Origin: Tilletia caries
Taxonomy: Eukaryota; Basidiomycota; Exobasidiomycetes; Tilletiales; Tilletiaceae
Length of the DNA: 64,000 nucleotides
Direction of reading: 5' to 3'
Assembly: GCA_032718865.1 (NCBI GenBank)
Contig: JALUTQ010000004.1
Span: 2,170,001 to 2,234,000 of the forward strand
The position numbers were made by a program, and so were the translations under genes. Shown piece after piece: positions 1-10,238 of this stretch (position 1 is the first letter of the stretch; the number at the start of each line of letters is the position of its first letter). Under the pieces are notes generated by a model, which saw nothing but the letters and a program-made list of their open reading frames with translations, was not told the DNA's origin and did not search any database.

Positions 1-245
1 GAGCCCATGTTGAACTCATTTCATGACACCCCGGAGTACCCCGGAGTCTGCGGAGCTATTTTGCGGAGCACGGAGTCCGTCTGTGAAAAATATACGGAGC
101 ACGGAGTAGATTCTTGCGCGCAACCGCGACTTCGACGGAGCACGGAGTGCTCGCCAGCTGATTACCAGAAATTTTGCGGAGCGCGGAGCTGGCCAGAGCT
201 CAGACGGAGCTGAGCGGAGCGTCGCCCCGGAGTCCGGGCTCCGGG
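1..245. repeat. CGGAG/CGGAGT array, truncated by window start
   Basis: About 240 bases consisting largely of variants of CGGAGCACGGAGT and CCGGAGT. Composition and motif match the element at 36809-37579. The left end lies outside the window or is nested, so termini and target duplication cannot be defined. Open frames across it are repeat translations (RST/APRS-rich), not genes. Confidence 0.6.
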
Positions 246-249
246 GATC

Positions 250-587
250 TACTCCGAGAAGATCCTTACTTTGAACTCGTGTGAGTAACTGAACGTAACT
301 GTACGTGGCTGTCAGTGGCTGTAAGTGCTTTCTCAAACTGAAAGTGGCTGCCAGTTATTTTTTTGATTTAAACAGTGCTGTATAGTCATACGAAGTTTGA
401 ATAGTTTGGGGCCCGAAAAAATTCCAACTTAATCAACTGTACAGTTGACTGTACCCGGGCCCTACAGTTACAGTCAACTATTTTTTTTTTGGCGGCTCCG
501 CCGCCTACAGTACAGTTACAGTTATGAGTTATTAAGTCAACCTACCTACAGTCACAGTGGGAACAATTATACAGTCGCCGAGCCTTG
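250..587 (+). repeat. CAGTTACAGT-type repeat ending in GCCGAGCCTTG
   Basis: The interior is built from CAGTTACAGT/GTAACTG words around a GC-rich palindrome (GGCGGCTCCGCCGCC near 491) and ends at 577-587 with GCCGAGCCTTG. The same 3' terminus ends repeats at 29420, 30086, 30813, 34963 and, with one change, 55915. No matching left terminus is visible, so this is 5'-truncated or its left end is hidden by the CGGAG array. Confidence 0.55.
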
Positions 588-777
588 TGTGGCGCAACCT
601 TAACACACAAATATTGCATTCTTCACTCCTACGCAACCGCTAGCCACCGATGAGTAGGTTTTGTCGATTTTTTTAATTTTTTTTTTTAATTCATTTTTTT
701 CACCTTGAACCAACGGCTCAATTTGTCAATCGCCAGGGAGGAAGTCAAGATCATTACTCTGCGGGAGTGGAAGTGGA

Positions 778-960
778 TCAACAAAACGAAGAGCAATGCC
801 CAGCCAAGGCCTTTCCGGGACGCGAAGCGAGTGTAAATCTTTGACGGCCAAGGTCCAGAGGAAGACAAGAAGTACCGATGGCGCGAGGTTCAAGGGGCGC
901 GGCCAGGCTGAGGGTCGCAGTACCGGCTGTGAAGAGGAGCGTAAGAATTTGGTGCTTCAT
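778..960 (-). CDS. candidate small secreted peptide
   Basis: A 60-residue frame starting MKHQILTLLFTAGTATLSLA. The start shows a basic residue, a hydrophobic stretch and an Ala-rich signal-peptidase-like site before PLEPRA. The longer upstream frame (to 1320) is low complexity and lacks these signs, so the internal ATG is preferred. The mature part contains a Cys (GTSC) and then reads through to an unremarkable tail, so an intron after about residue 30 is possible. I do not recognise the family. It could be a chance signal-like segment in repeat-flanked DNA. Confidence 0.25.
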   Translation of the reverse strand: MKHQILTLLFTAGTATLSLAAPLEPRAIGTSCLPLDLGRQRFTLASRPGKALAGHCSSFC

Positions 961-999
961 TCTGCTGAAAGAAAGGAAGGAGAGGATAGGAAGTGCGGA

Positions 1000-1994
1000 A
1001 AGGATGCAGAGGAAGAGCGTTCGTAGCCTGCGGCTGTGGCATGACGGCTGCTGTTCAGAAGGAGATGGAGGAGGGTGGGTCAGTTCGTTAGACAGGAAGA
1101 TCTGAACAAGGAGCGGCGGTGAGTGCTTAGCCTTGTGAGTCCGACATGGTTGGGAGTGCAGTGTGATGATCAGCGCCCGCAGTCCTGGGCCACCGCCGTC
1201 CTGGTCGTCGTCGTCGCGCTCGTGCTCATCGTGGTCAAGTTGGCTGCCGTGTGCGAAGAGCTTCCTTGAGCTTGGTTGCAGTGCTTCAACGTGCTTCCAC
1301 GGGCTTCGATAGTGTTCCATGTCTGTGCGTTGGTCACATTGTTCATTACGTCATGGCTGCCCTTCCCCCGCACCCACGCAGCTATATAACAAGGCACCTC
1401 CCACCACCTGCAGAGCCCCCGGGGGGGGGCGCTTCGGCTGTTCGCCCTCTTGTGGTCTTATAGCTAGTAGCATTTGCCACCTGACTGGTTGTCAATTACA
1501 CGTATCTTCGGCATTGGCATCCGCCCCTCGCTGGAAGTATAAGGCGAGTGTTTTTCCGATTTGGAAGGTGAGAATTCGATCCCCATTGGAGTATGGCGTC
1601 TAACGAACAAAGAGCTGGACCTCATATTTCTTCACGGCGGCGATGTAATAACGCACTTGTACGTTGAGAAGTCCGGTTTTGGCCGCCGCAGCGGAAAGCT
1701 CCTCGTCCGTGGTACAGGCTCCAGTCAGAGACTTGAGGACGAGGGGGAGGGGAGCATAATGTAGCGTTGCTCCAGGGTGTGGAGAGGGCGATCAGCCGGC
1801 TCGGTGTTTCGGTAGTGATGAGACCGAGCGAACTATATAAAGGAATGGGCCGACGAGGCACAAGATGAGATGTAGATAATAAACAGAGGGGGTTGAGTTA
1901 GGTACAGCATGTCGTCTTTGGAAAGGGGAGAAGACAGGGGATGAGGAAATGAGAAGGCTGAATGGATGTGATGAGTAAAAAACGTTGATGATCA
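1000..1994. other. intergenic, no gene recognised
   Basis: About 1 kb. TATA-like ACTATATAAAGG sits on the + strand near 1830 and CTATATAAC near 1382, but no convincing + strand coding frame follows either. Reading frames here show no family signature. Confidence 0.5.
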
Positions 1995-3109
1995 TCACAA
2001 ACTGTTGATCACTTGTTCCACACAAATAACGTCTTGTTTGTCGCGGAAAAAAGACTTCGTGTTGTCGCCGAGAATGATCGATGGACCTAAAGCTCGGGAA
2101 GGCGGCTTATAGGATGTCGAGATAAACCCGATACAGACGTATGCGCTGATATCAGTTATGATGCGGTGTGAGGCGGAAGGAATGAAGGGGGGGCCGTCCT
2201 GTTTGTTTTTCCTTGTTTTTGGTCTGTAAGGTTTCAAGACGTCCTTCAATGCCAGGTCCGATTTGATGGCTTCTTCCAAATTTCGGCAGATGCGTCCGAC
2301 CGAGACATGCTGTATTGGTCGAGCCTTAAGCGTCTTGACGAACAGTTTGCATAAGGGGGCCAATTCGCCGTCCATGGTTTCTTGACGAGGTACATCCTGA
2401 TAAGGAATGATGGTTCGGGGTGGTGGCGGTGTGGTGATCATGTCGTCGACCGTATAAGGCAGATCAAATAAATTGACGAGACCTGGTTGGTGTTGAAGGA
2501 TGAGCTTGCAATGTTGTAATGGGAGTTGGATGAAGTTGAGGAGACCGGGGCAGCGTCGTAGACGTTGGCAATGCGATCAACCATATAAAGGAGGTTGGAT
2601 GAAGTTGAGGTGACCGGGGCAGTGTTATGGACGTTGGCAATACTATGCATTGTAATAGGGAGGGTTGGATGAAGTTGAAGCGACCGGGCCGTTGAGAAAG
2701 ACAGGCGCGTTGGTAAATATCGTTTGTTTCGAGTTCAAATTATTGATGTATTCGATTGCTTCCATACATTGAAGAGCGATGTCTTCCTCTTGGGGTAAGG
2801 ATTGCGAAAATGACGTTGTGTCATGTTTTTCGACGGGAACCTTGGGGTCCGATGTCTGCCAGTGGCACTCTTGATCCCACGCAGAAGATTTATCGAAGTC
2901 CGAAACGTACTGTTGATTATAAACGATGTTGGCGTTCGGTGACACAGGACGAGGAAATCGACGCTTTGGAAATGGAGTGTTGTTATCCAAACAGGACATG
3001 AGTTCGACAAAGTCGGCTGCGTATACCGGCCATAGCTGTACAGCCTCCTTGGCGAGCGCAACGAGGTCCTGGTATGCATAAATGTGATTCATGGAGGAGG
3101 TCGCCATTG
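1995..3109 (-). CDS. hypothetical protein, frame-broken
   Basis: Codon-like sequence runs on the minus strand in three successive frames: 3109-2643 (starts MATSSMNHIYAYQDLVALAK), 2650-2438, and 2441-1995 (contains GELAPLCKLFVKTLKARPIQ). The middle part consists of a tandem repeat encoding A/GPVxSTSSN units. The last frame stays open upstream of its first ATG, so the pieces probably belonged to one gene now separated by frameshifts or unrecognised introns. No known domain recognised. Most likely a decayed species-specific gene. Confidence 0.35.
2519..2690. repeat. about 70-bp tandem repeat inside hypothetical gene
   Basis: Three imperfect units share TTGGATGAAGTTGAGG and GACCGGGGCAG, beginning near 2525, 2593 and 2664. 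On the minus strand they encode repeated STSSN segments, so the array is a coding minisatellite. Confidence 0.7.
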
Positions 3110-3420
3110 AAGTTAAAGGGGATTGGATGTAAGGTATAACGAAGGCGAAAGCAGGTGTGTGGGTGTTTGTAAAGTACATGGCGATGTTCTACAATTTTTT
3201 GAGCCTGTAAGCATCGTGATTCGTGATTCCTCGAGCTCTGCTCGGTGCTCTGCCTACATTGCATTGCCGAACTCGCCTTTGCGCTATAGATTGATGACCA
3301 GGGTCACCTTGCCAGCAAGAGAGGCTGCACTACTGGTATCGCCACTGCGAAGCTCCAAGGCGCGACCGTCAAGTCGCTGAAAGAACATTTTCGTTATCGA
3401 CCTACGTCTATCGCAACCAG

Positions 3421-3804
3421 TCAGCGCACGCGAGCTGGAGCTGGCACATGGGCGCGTCTTTTTGCTCGGCACCGTCGACCAAAACTATCCGCAAGCGTTC
3501 TGCCTCTGCCTGACGGGTTTTCTGACGTTACTCCTGCCGTGTGGATGACATCAAACACTCTCCTAAACATCGGGGAATCCTCTTCCGGAAGCTCGTCGAG
3601 ATTGCAGTTCGCCTGTATTGCCATGCACCAGACCCAAAAATCAGGAAGCGGCTTCAGGACTATCTCGTTCACTATATCAACGGACCCAACAAAGCTGAAA
3701 GGATGCTTTCGGATGCGTGCATCTGTGTAGACTTCCAAATCGAGAAGGGCTTGACACCAAGAGTCAAAAGGTTTCAAGACAAGATCACCCTGCCCGACAA
3801 GAAC
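3421..3804 (-). CDS. orphan coding exon, hypothetical
   Basis: The minus-strand frame reads ...VLKPFDSWCQALLDLEVYTD...DFWVWCMAIQANCNLDELPE and then turns Arg-rich. There is no ATG at its 5' end. A stop immediately upstream, followed by GGTCAG, suggests a 3' splice acceptor, so this is an internal or terminal exon whose partner exons are absent. The first ~85 residues look like real protein; the Arg-rich tail is probably read-through. Family not recognised. Confidence 0.3.
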   Translation of the reverse strand, partial: VLVGQGDLVLKPFDSWCQALLDLEVYTDARIRKHPFSFVGSVDIVNEIVLKPLPDFWVWCMAIQANCNLDELPEEDSPMFRRVFDVIHTAGVTSENPSGRGRTLADSFGRRCRAKRRAHVPAPARVR

Positions 3805-4123
3805 TGACCATTACCACAAGGAAGCCCAGAAGCCGCAACGATTTGACTGTGAACAGTAGACGCTAGTCTATAACTGCGTGTTTTGTAGTACATAACCTAA
3901 TGCAAGTAAATAGCAGAATAGGGGTGTTTAGCAACATACCCAGGGAGCAGAGAAGGCATAATTTAGACACCCTTCATTTTAGCCATGACGCTCTGCCCAA
4001 AATCCTGGACCTTGACCTAAATGAGTGATCACGCAACAAAGATCATGCGATCATGCTGAACATCAAGAAGAAAAAAATAATTCTCGAACTTCTCCTGCTG
4101 GACAACTTGGATTTAAAGTGCTT

Positions 4124-4627
4124 TGCAATATAGATGAGACAATTGATTTTATCTGGATTGCCGGTCTATGAATTATTTTTCCAGAGAAGTTCGTTCCAGA
4201 TAATTAATTTTTCTTTTGCGCGCAGCCCACCCGCGCGGCGCGCACCCACCACGCGGCAGTTTTTTGCCATGAGGTGGAAGCAGCGGCAGCTCCACCCTGG
4301 CTCTGCTAGGTGCTTGCCAGTCAGGCTTCGTCCGATCTACGAGCTTCACTCATGATTGCTTTTCGGCCCAAGTCCATAGGCACGCTCTCTCTCTTCTGTT
4401 CTCACCTCTCTCTCTGGAGCGAGCAAGTGAGGTGTCTAACGGTGTTGAGTAAGAATTGCCAACAAACGCGACATGCCCGGAAACGGGGCGAGATGCTGGA
4501 TCGCGTCGAGCTGGAACGGAGGGGTGTGAAGATTTTCAGAAAATAAACGCGCAAGGTGCAACCAAAAAATGAACTAATCCACGCCCCCGGCAATCCAAAA
4601 CAAATTAATTGTCTCATTTACATTGCA
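4124..4627. mobile_element. short TIR element (MITE-like), 504 bp
   Basis: The left end TGCAATATAGATGAGACAAT and the reverse complement of the right end (TGCAATGTAAATGAGACAAT) match over about 38 bp, including GGATTGCCGG. The two ends therefore encode near-identical peptides, MRQLILSGLP and MRQLICFGLP, on opposite strands; these are TIR artefacts, not genes. No transposase inside. A target duplication is not obvious. Confidence 0.75.
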
Positions 4628-4639
4628 TCTAATCACGTC

Positions 4640-6470
4640 AACACCTCCTTTTCCATGGTATCTACTCGGCACTCGATTTGCTGCCGTTCTCTGTTGAGTG
4701 CTTTCGATCACCGTTGCCAGTAGTTTAATCTTTCTTCATACTCATGTAGACTGTGGACGTTTCCGCCGGCCTGTGATCGCTCCATTATCCACAAAAGAAA
4801 TTTCTAACGAGCTGCTTTCGCCTTCTCCTTCTCAACCAAGACGCAATAATTCTCAATCGTAGCGAACCAAACACAGGAGCCATTCTGATGGAACAATGTT
4901 CAGAGCTCGGTGCTGTCAGTCCAAGCACCAGAGCAATGATGCAGTATTTTATCGGCCGAAAGGCTTCATATGTTCAAGCCGTATCGGCAACAATTCGTCC
5001 AAGCCAAGCTGATGGAAATCGGAATGAAATCCAAGGACGTCCTCTTACAGTCGCGATCATGTGCAGTGTGCACTTCTGGTTGCACCATCACGGTGCTAAA
5101 CACAATCGGCTTCAGAACTTCAAATTTGTGGCGACTTGGCTTTCCGTTCCCGTAAAGTGAACCCGCGTGAGCTCTCGGTTGACATCAGGATTCCCAACGT
5201 CCCGCTTGGTTTAAGCCAACGTACCTTCTCGGAGCTCCACAACCCCAAGTGGATCACGTGCGCCAACATTCTAACCCAAATTCTGGTCTCATCCTCGCGC
5301 TCGGAGGTGTTTTACACCAGGTCTTATCAAGAAAATTTTTCTGAACAACGCTCATCCCAGCCACGTGAATGTACTTTGAGCAATATTTACGGCCAACGTT
5401 CAAACCTCGCTCAGATTTCGGATCGTAATGTTCAGTACAAGCCGTTCACTCACTTCATTTTTCGGCAGAGTCTGCAACACATTTTCTTCCGTTCTCCGGA
5501 ATGGAGGCGGTCGGCTTTGCTACCACGGGCATTTTCACCACCACCGGTTCAACGACTGGTGAGCGATGAACTTCATGTAAGCAGCAACTCACATCCAAAC
5601 GTTTCGATTTTCGTTGGCCGCAAGCAGTTAGCAAACTGGAGGCCTTTATTGCCCTACGGACCCCGGTTTAATCAAACTTCCTCACTTCCGACCTTATTTC
5701 CGTGTTCAATGAACACGACTACCAAATCTTGTTCCTGGTTTAGCCAAGCTTTTGGACGTTCTGCGACCGCTGATTAACATTGACATTGTGCGCCACGGAG
5801 CGTGTCGTCCGAGTCACTTTAATTACCATTTTGCCGTCAACATCGTCTTCTACCGCCCGTCGACCCTGCGTTTAGCCGTCCTGGGCATTGGAAGTGCAAG
5901 CACAGCTTGTTCAGTGTTTACAACGACTTTGATACGCATAGCAGGGAGTTTGTGCATCAGGCCGTACAGTCGCGTAACACAGACACGTGCCCCGATCCGG
6001 CGTCAGCTTTTTAATGCAGAGATGCGGACGAAGATATATCGATTGAATCTAGCCAAGGATACAGGCAGTGATGGGAGCGATGTTGGAAAAATCCCACAGG
6101 CCATTTGTTGGCGCGCCGTGCGGGCTATACAGCACCCAATTCTCAATTTACCATAGCATTTATATGACATGTTACATCCTCCCTTTCGGAAGTGACTCAA
6201 TAGTGGTCAGTCTATAATGCAAGGCGCACGCACAAGATGACAGGATCAGCGCTTCTTGTTTAATGTGTGCATGGAAACTAAAATTGGAAAGGATGAACGA
6301 CGAACAGGAAGTGCAATGCAGTGTCGCCAAAGATGAAGGTCACTCCTGACTGCTGAGCGGTGATGCGAGATGATGGTGCTTTTTTCGAATCTCGGTCTCC
6401 TTTTGAGTCCGCAGTTTAGTTTGGTTGCAGTTGGAACCCGGCGCCGCAGCCCTGGCTCCACCTTTATTCA
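4640..6470 (+). other. unassigned region with a 213-codon open frame
   Basis: The longest frame (5136-5777, +) contains PNVPLGLSQRTFSELHNPKW and continues without recognisable domains. Codon use is not clearly fungal-coding and neighbouring frames (4970-5155, 5752-6156) do not join cleanly. It may be a decayed gene. I assign no function. Confidence 0.25.
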
Positions 6471-6477
6471 ACCATTA

Positions 6478-6509
6478 AGGTTCTGGGAAGCACTAAGTGT
6501 TTGATAGCT
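6478..6509 (+). repeat. left TIR of the giant element
   Basis: 32 bp, identical to the reverse complement of 29140-29171. Begins AGGTTCTGGGAAGCAC and ends TTTGATAGCT. The inner flank is rich in CCTCCGTC, as is the right end. Confidence 0.8.
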
Positions 6510-7796
6510 AAGAGGTTGCAGGCGGATGGCTCTCACACGATTTGGCTCCTCCGTCGGGTCCTCACTCCTCCGTCTGGCAACATTTCCACAGTTCCTCGCT
6601 CCGCATGCACCGGAACAGTGTACAAACCGTCTCCAGCACTTCCGGACTGTGGATGGATTTCCAAGGCACGTGACGGCCCCGAGCTCACTGCTCACGTGTG
6701 CTCGTCATGACATGCTCGCTCGCCTTCCTTGATTCCTTCCCTTTTGCTTATCGGTGGTCGACCAGCTTGGACACCATCTACCTCAAATATAACAGGATCT
6801 TCCTCTGACTACACCCCCAAAATTTTAAGAGGACCCGGGATCCTCCTGACTGAAATCCTCTCCTGTAAACTTTGGGGATTGTCAGGGATGCTCTTCAAGA
6901 TGAAATTTTACAATTCTGGAAATTTACATGTCCAGGAGTCTCCTGTGGATCTCCTGGGGTATCCTGAGCCAGGATTTCCGAAGAGACTCCTCCGAGACTT
7001 CGCAACACCGTGTTGCGAGTTGATCGACCCCGTGTCGCGAAGTGTGCGACACGGTGTCGCGAGAATTTCTGCCTTAGAAAATTTTCACCGTCCACACACG
7101 CACCCTGACCTCCCTCCACAGCCTCAGATCTCTGCTCACCATTCTTCATCCCCCCTTCCCATGCACCCGGGCGATAGCATGCTCATGCGTATCAGCACCC
7201 GAGCATCAGTGTCCTCCCTGCGCTCGCCCACAGCAGCACCAGCTTCTTCCCTAGCCCACCCACTCCCATCCGCACCCGCATCCGCCATCTGACACCATCA
7301 CTGACTTTTTCACACCGCGTCACCGCCGTCTGACTAATCACTCATCCTTCTTTTTTCCAGAGCAGTCAGCACAGCTTGCCTTCGTTCTCGTCTCTTCCGG
7401 CATTGACTGCTGACTTCTGTCTTCCCTTCCGCTGCTGATTTTTCTTCACACACCCACCCTGTCCTCACTCCTCATGTGCAGATTTCCCAACACCTTCTAT
7501 TTTTTCTCACTTTCTTCCCCTATGACCTCTGTCCTCGTCTCACCGTACAGTCACAGTCCTTGATCCGACACGTACGCGCTGTCCCGGATCAAGCAGTTCT
7601 CTTCTGTCCTTGTTTCTACGTTGTTATGTTATGTATAATGTATCATATGTCCTTCCTGTCCTTTTTCCTCACGCACAATTCCACATCATGGTATCTGTAC
7701 ATATCATAGTGTCGTCAGTCTGATTGAAAGGTAGCATGAGGAGGATGAAGGGAAATTCTGCCGCTTCTATTATAGGCCTCAGGATCATCCCTGACA

Positions 7797-8952
7797 CTCA
7801 GTGGAAAACGAAATGGACGAAACAAAGAATGTAAAGCTCAGAAATGAATGTGTGTGCAGTTTTGGCAATTTATTCTCCATTTCCCAGCTTTCGAAATCGA
7901 GCTTGAAACGAGGGTAGGATCAGGCTGGGAGCTACCGGCCGAGAAAAGTAAGAGAGCAAAAGACCATATCGATTCCAGTGTCTAACATAACATATCTAAC
8001 AGACCAACGAGAGGGGGAAGTAATTGATGGAATGTCGTCGCCCGTCGGCACGTCGACATGTTGCCGCGTAATGTGTCCTGTGAGACTGCTGTCAGGGAAC
8101 CGAATCGCAGACAGGGAGGGGGGCAGAAGAGAGGCAGACGGGCAAAGCAGCAGACGGGGAAGAGAAGCAGACGGGGAAGGAAAGCATACGAGGGAAGGGA
8201 GAAGCAAAAAGGGGGAAAGCAGAAAGAACGAAAGCAGGAAAGACCAAAGGGGAGGGAAGCAGACTGGAGAAGCAGAAAAGGGGAGGCAGCAGACAGGGAG
8301 GGTGGCAGACGGGGAGGGTGCAAAGCTGGGAGGGCAGAAGACGTGGGAAAGCAGAAGGAGGGAGGGGGCAGCAGACGGGGGGAAGTAGAGGGAGAGAGGG
8401 CATCAAAGGGGGCAAAGAGAGAGGGAGAGAGACCGGGGGAGGGGGGGGGGGGGGGGTGACATCAGACGGAGTGAGGGCAGCAGACGGGGAGGGCCGGAGG
8501 GGTCAGCAGAAGGAGGGTTAGCATCAGAAGGAGGGCAGCGGAGGGAAGCGGCAGACCGAGGCTGGAAGTGGCGGAAGGGTCGTCCAGGTTGGTGTCGAAG
8601 TCGGCCTTGTCGTCGAGACCGAGTGCATCTGTGGTGCGGACGTGTGGTGCGTGTGGTGGAAGAGAAGAAAATTTTCACTGTCTTGAGCTTCGCTGTGTTG
8701 TATTGGGATCGGGAGCTTTGTAAGCCCGGCTAATGACTACAAATTCAATGACGCGATGCCGCTCAGTTGAAATTGCCACATGGGAAACAGTGGATCGGGA
8801 CGAAATGAACCAAAACCTTAATTTGGAAATAAGGTTGGCGTCAAAGCTCCGGGATTGAAACTGGCCATATTCATTTCCGGCCCATTTTCGGACCATTTCC
8901 ACCTTTTTATCCATTTTTCATCCATATATCGTCCATTTCGTTTTCCACTGAG
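7797..8952. mobile_element. nested TIR element CTCAGTGGAAAACG, 1156 bp
   Basis: The left end CTCAGTGGAAAACGAAATGG is perfectly inverted at the right end (8930-8952). The 7-bp direct repeat CCTGACA occurs at 7790-7796 and 8953-8959, as expected for a target duplication in the surrounding element. The interior is dominated by a purine-rich minisatellite and has no transposase. Confidence 0.8.
8100..8545. repeat. purine-rich minisatellite (GCAGACGGGGAGG-like)
   Basis: Degenerate units of GCAGACGGGGAAGGA/GGAGGGCAGCAGACGGGG on the + strand, with a G-run at 8443-8457. Long open frames on both strands here (Gly/Arg/Lys-rich and Pro/Leu/Ser-rich) are repeat artefacts. Confidence 0.75.
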
Positions 8953-9547
8953 CCTGACATTTTATCCTCCTCGACATGTTGAGGATAGGGTCTAAAGCAT
9001 GTCAAGGATGATCCTCCCGCCTATGGCCACCACTGAGGCTGAGGAGGCTCCTCAAAAATTCTCAAGATGAAATTTAAAAATCCCCAGACTTTGGGGGTGT
9101 AGTCCCGTCTTCTCGACCACGGCCATCCCACGTAGTGCTTGGTTCCGCCGCCGCCGGCGCTCGTGCTCGAAACGCTTCAGGGCTCAGGCTGAGGAAGGGT
9201 GCAGAAGCATCGGGATACACTCGAGCACGAGCTGGCGAAGAAGTGTAGGACTTCTTCTCGATCCCCTCGGGCGTTTGAGGGACAAGCATTGTGGTGAGTA
9301 GTCGGTTTTCTCATCATCATCACTAGGTAGGAGCTCCGGGACTAAATGCGCCGTGCGCGACTTCTTGGATTCCCACAGCGCAGCAGGGCACACGTTGACT
9401 TCGACGCTGTAACGAAGTGAGATTGAGATGCGCACAGCCTTGACTCGCCTCTTCCCCCGCCATTCCCGCCTCGCCTCGACCTTGAAGCCCAGCCCGCGCG
9501 CCTCCACGCCCTTCGCCGCGTACCTCCACACGACACCCTCGCCCCAG

Positions 9548-10060
9548 ATGAAGATCGTCCCCGTCCTTGTCCGGTAGGACAAATATGCCTACCTCGTCAT
9601 CGACAGCGCCCACCCTACCAAGGGCGTCTTCGTTGATCCGTACACCCTCAGCACCGTCCAGGATTGAGCGAGGGAGGAGGCTGTTGAAGATGTCGTTGGT
9701 GAGTCTCGCTCTTTCTCTCTCCCGTTCAGTTGGAGGCGAGAAGGCTGATCAGTTTCTTTTTGCTCGTTGCTTGATAAGGCTGCATCACCACGCACCACCA
9801 TCACGACCACTCCGGCGGCAATGCCGACTTTGTGCGTCTTCTCTCCTGCGCAATGTAGGCCCCCCTCGCTCCTGTCCTTTCGTACGCTACCTACCCGCTC
9901 TCGAATCCACCAAACCAGGCAAACGCATACCCCTCCGCGCCCATCTACGGCGGCTCCGACCAAGTGCCCAAGCGGGCCTACCCCGTCCAAGACGGCTCCA
10001 GCTTCCCGCTCTTCCCCGGCTCGAGCATCAACGCCCTTGACGCTCGGTTTGGGGCTTGGG
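9548..10060 (+). pseudogene. glyoxalase II (hydroxyacylglutathione hydrolase) pseudogene, N-terminal part
   Basis: The ATG at 9548 opens MKIVPVLVR, then TAG (9575-9577), then DKYAYLVIDSAHPTKGVFVD, then TGA (9665-9667). An intron-like GTGAGT...AG (9699-9778) follows, then GCITTHHHHDHSGGNADF, the metallo-beta-lactamase HxHxDH zinc motif of glyoxalase II (hydrolysis of S-lactoylglutathione). A third piece reads AYPSAPIYGGSDQV, also characteristic of the family. Homology ends near SSINAL, so about half the usual ~255 residues is present. With two stops and a frame problem before exon 3 it cannot encode the enzyme. It lies tail-to-tail with the 10239-12740 gene inside the giant element, consistent with a captured host-gene fragment. 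Confidence 0.85.
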
Positions 10061-10238
10061 CGTCCGAGCACGTCGTCGGCCAACCCGCCCATCACGAAGT
10101 TGTTGAGGAAGGTCGCAAGCGGACGACGAGGATTGTCGAGGAGAATCTCTTTGAGCGTAACCAGGCCCGGTCTTTGTTCCTCTCCGCCTCTTTCACAACC
10201 ATTGTATTCATCAGGAATGAGGAAACCAGTTCATTGCT

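Larger units (their letters stand above)
6807..9104. mobile_element. TIR element GACTACACCCCCAAA, 2.3 kb, hosting a second element
   Basis: The left end GACTACACCCCCAAA and the right end TTTGGGGGTGTAGTC are perfect 15-bp inverted repeats. Inside both ends are related segments (CTTCAAGATGAAATTTTA near 6896, CTCAAGATGAAATTTAAA near 9061, and CCTCCTGA/TCCTCC words). No transposase. It is split by the nested element at 7797-8952. No clear target duplication. Confidence 0.7.

Noticed and set aside
1..245. CRISPR-like regular repeats (CGGAG units)
   Set aside because: Units are 6-14 bp, contiguous and degenerate with no constant-length unique spacers; the same word fills TIR elements elsewhere.
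4134..4617. Small ORFs MRQLILSGLP and MRQLICFGLP as a divergent gene pair
   Set aside because: They lie on opposite strands exactly within the terminal inverted repeats of the 4124-4627 element.
8058..8459. Gly/Arg/Lys-rich ORFs as a nucleic-acid-binding protein
   Set aside because: All frames and both strands are open because of a purine-rich minisatellite.
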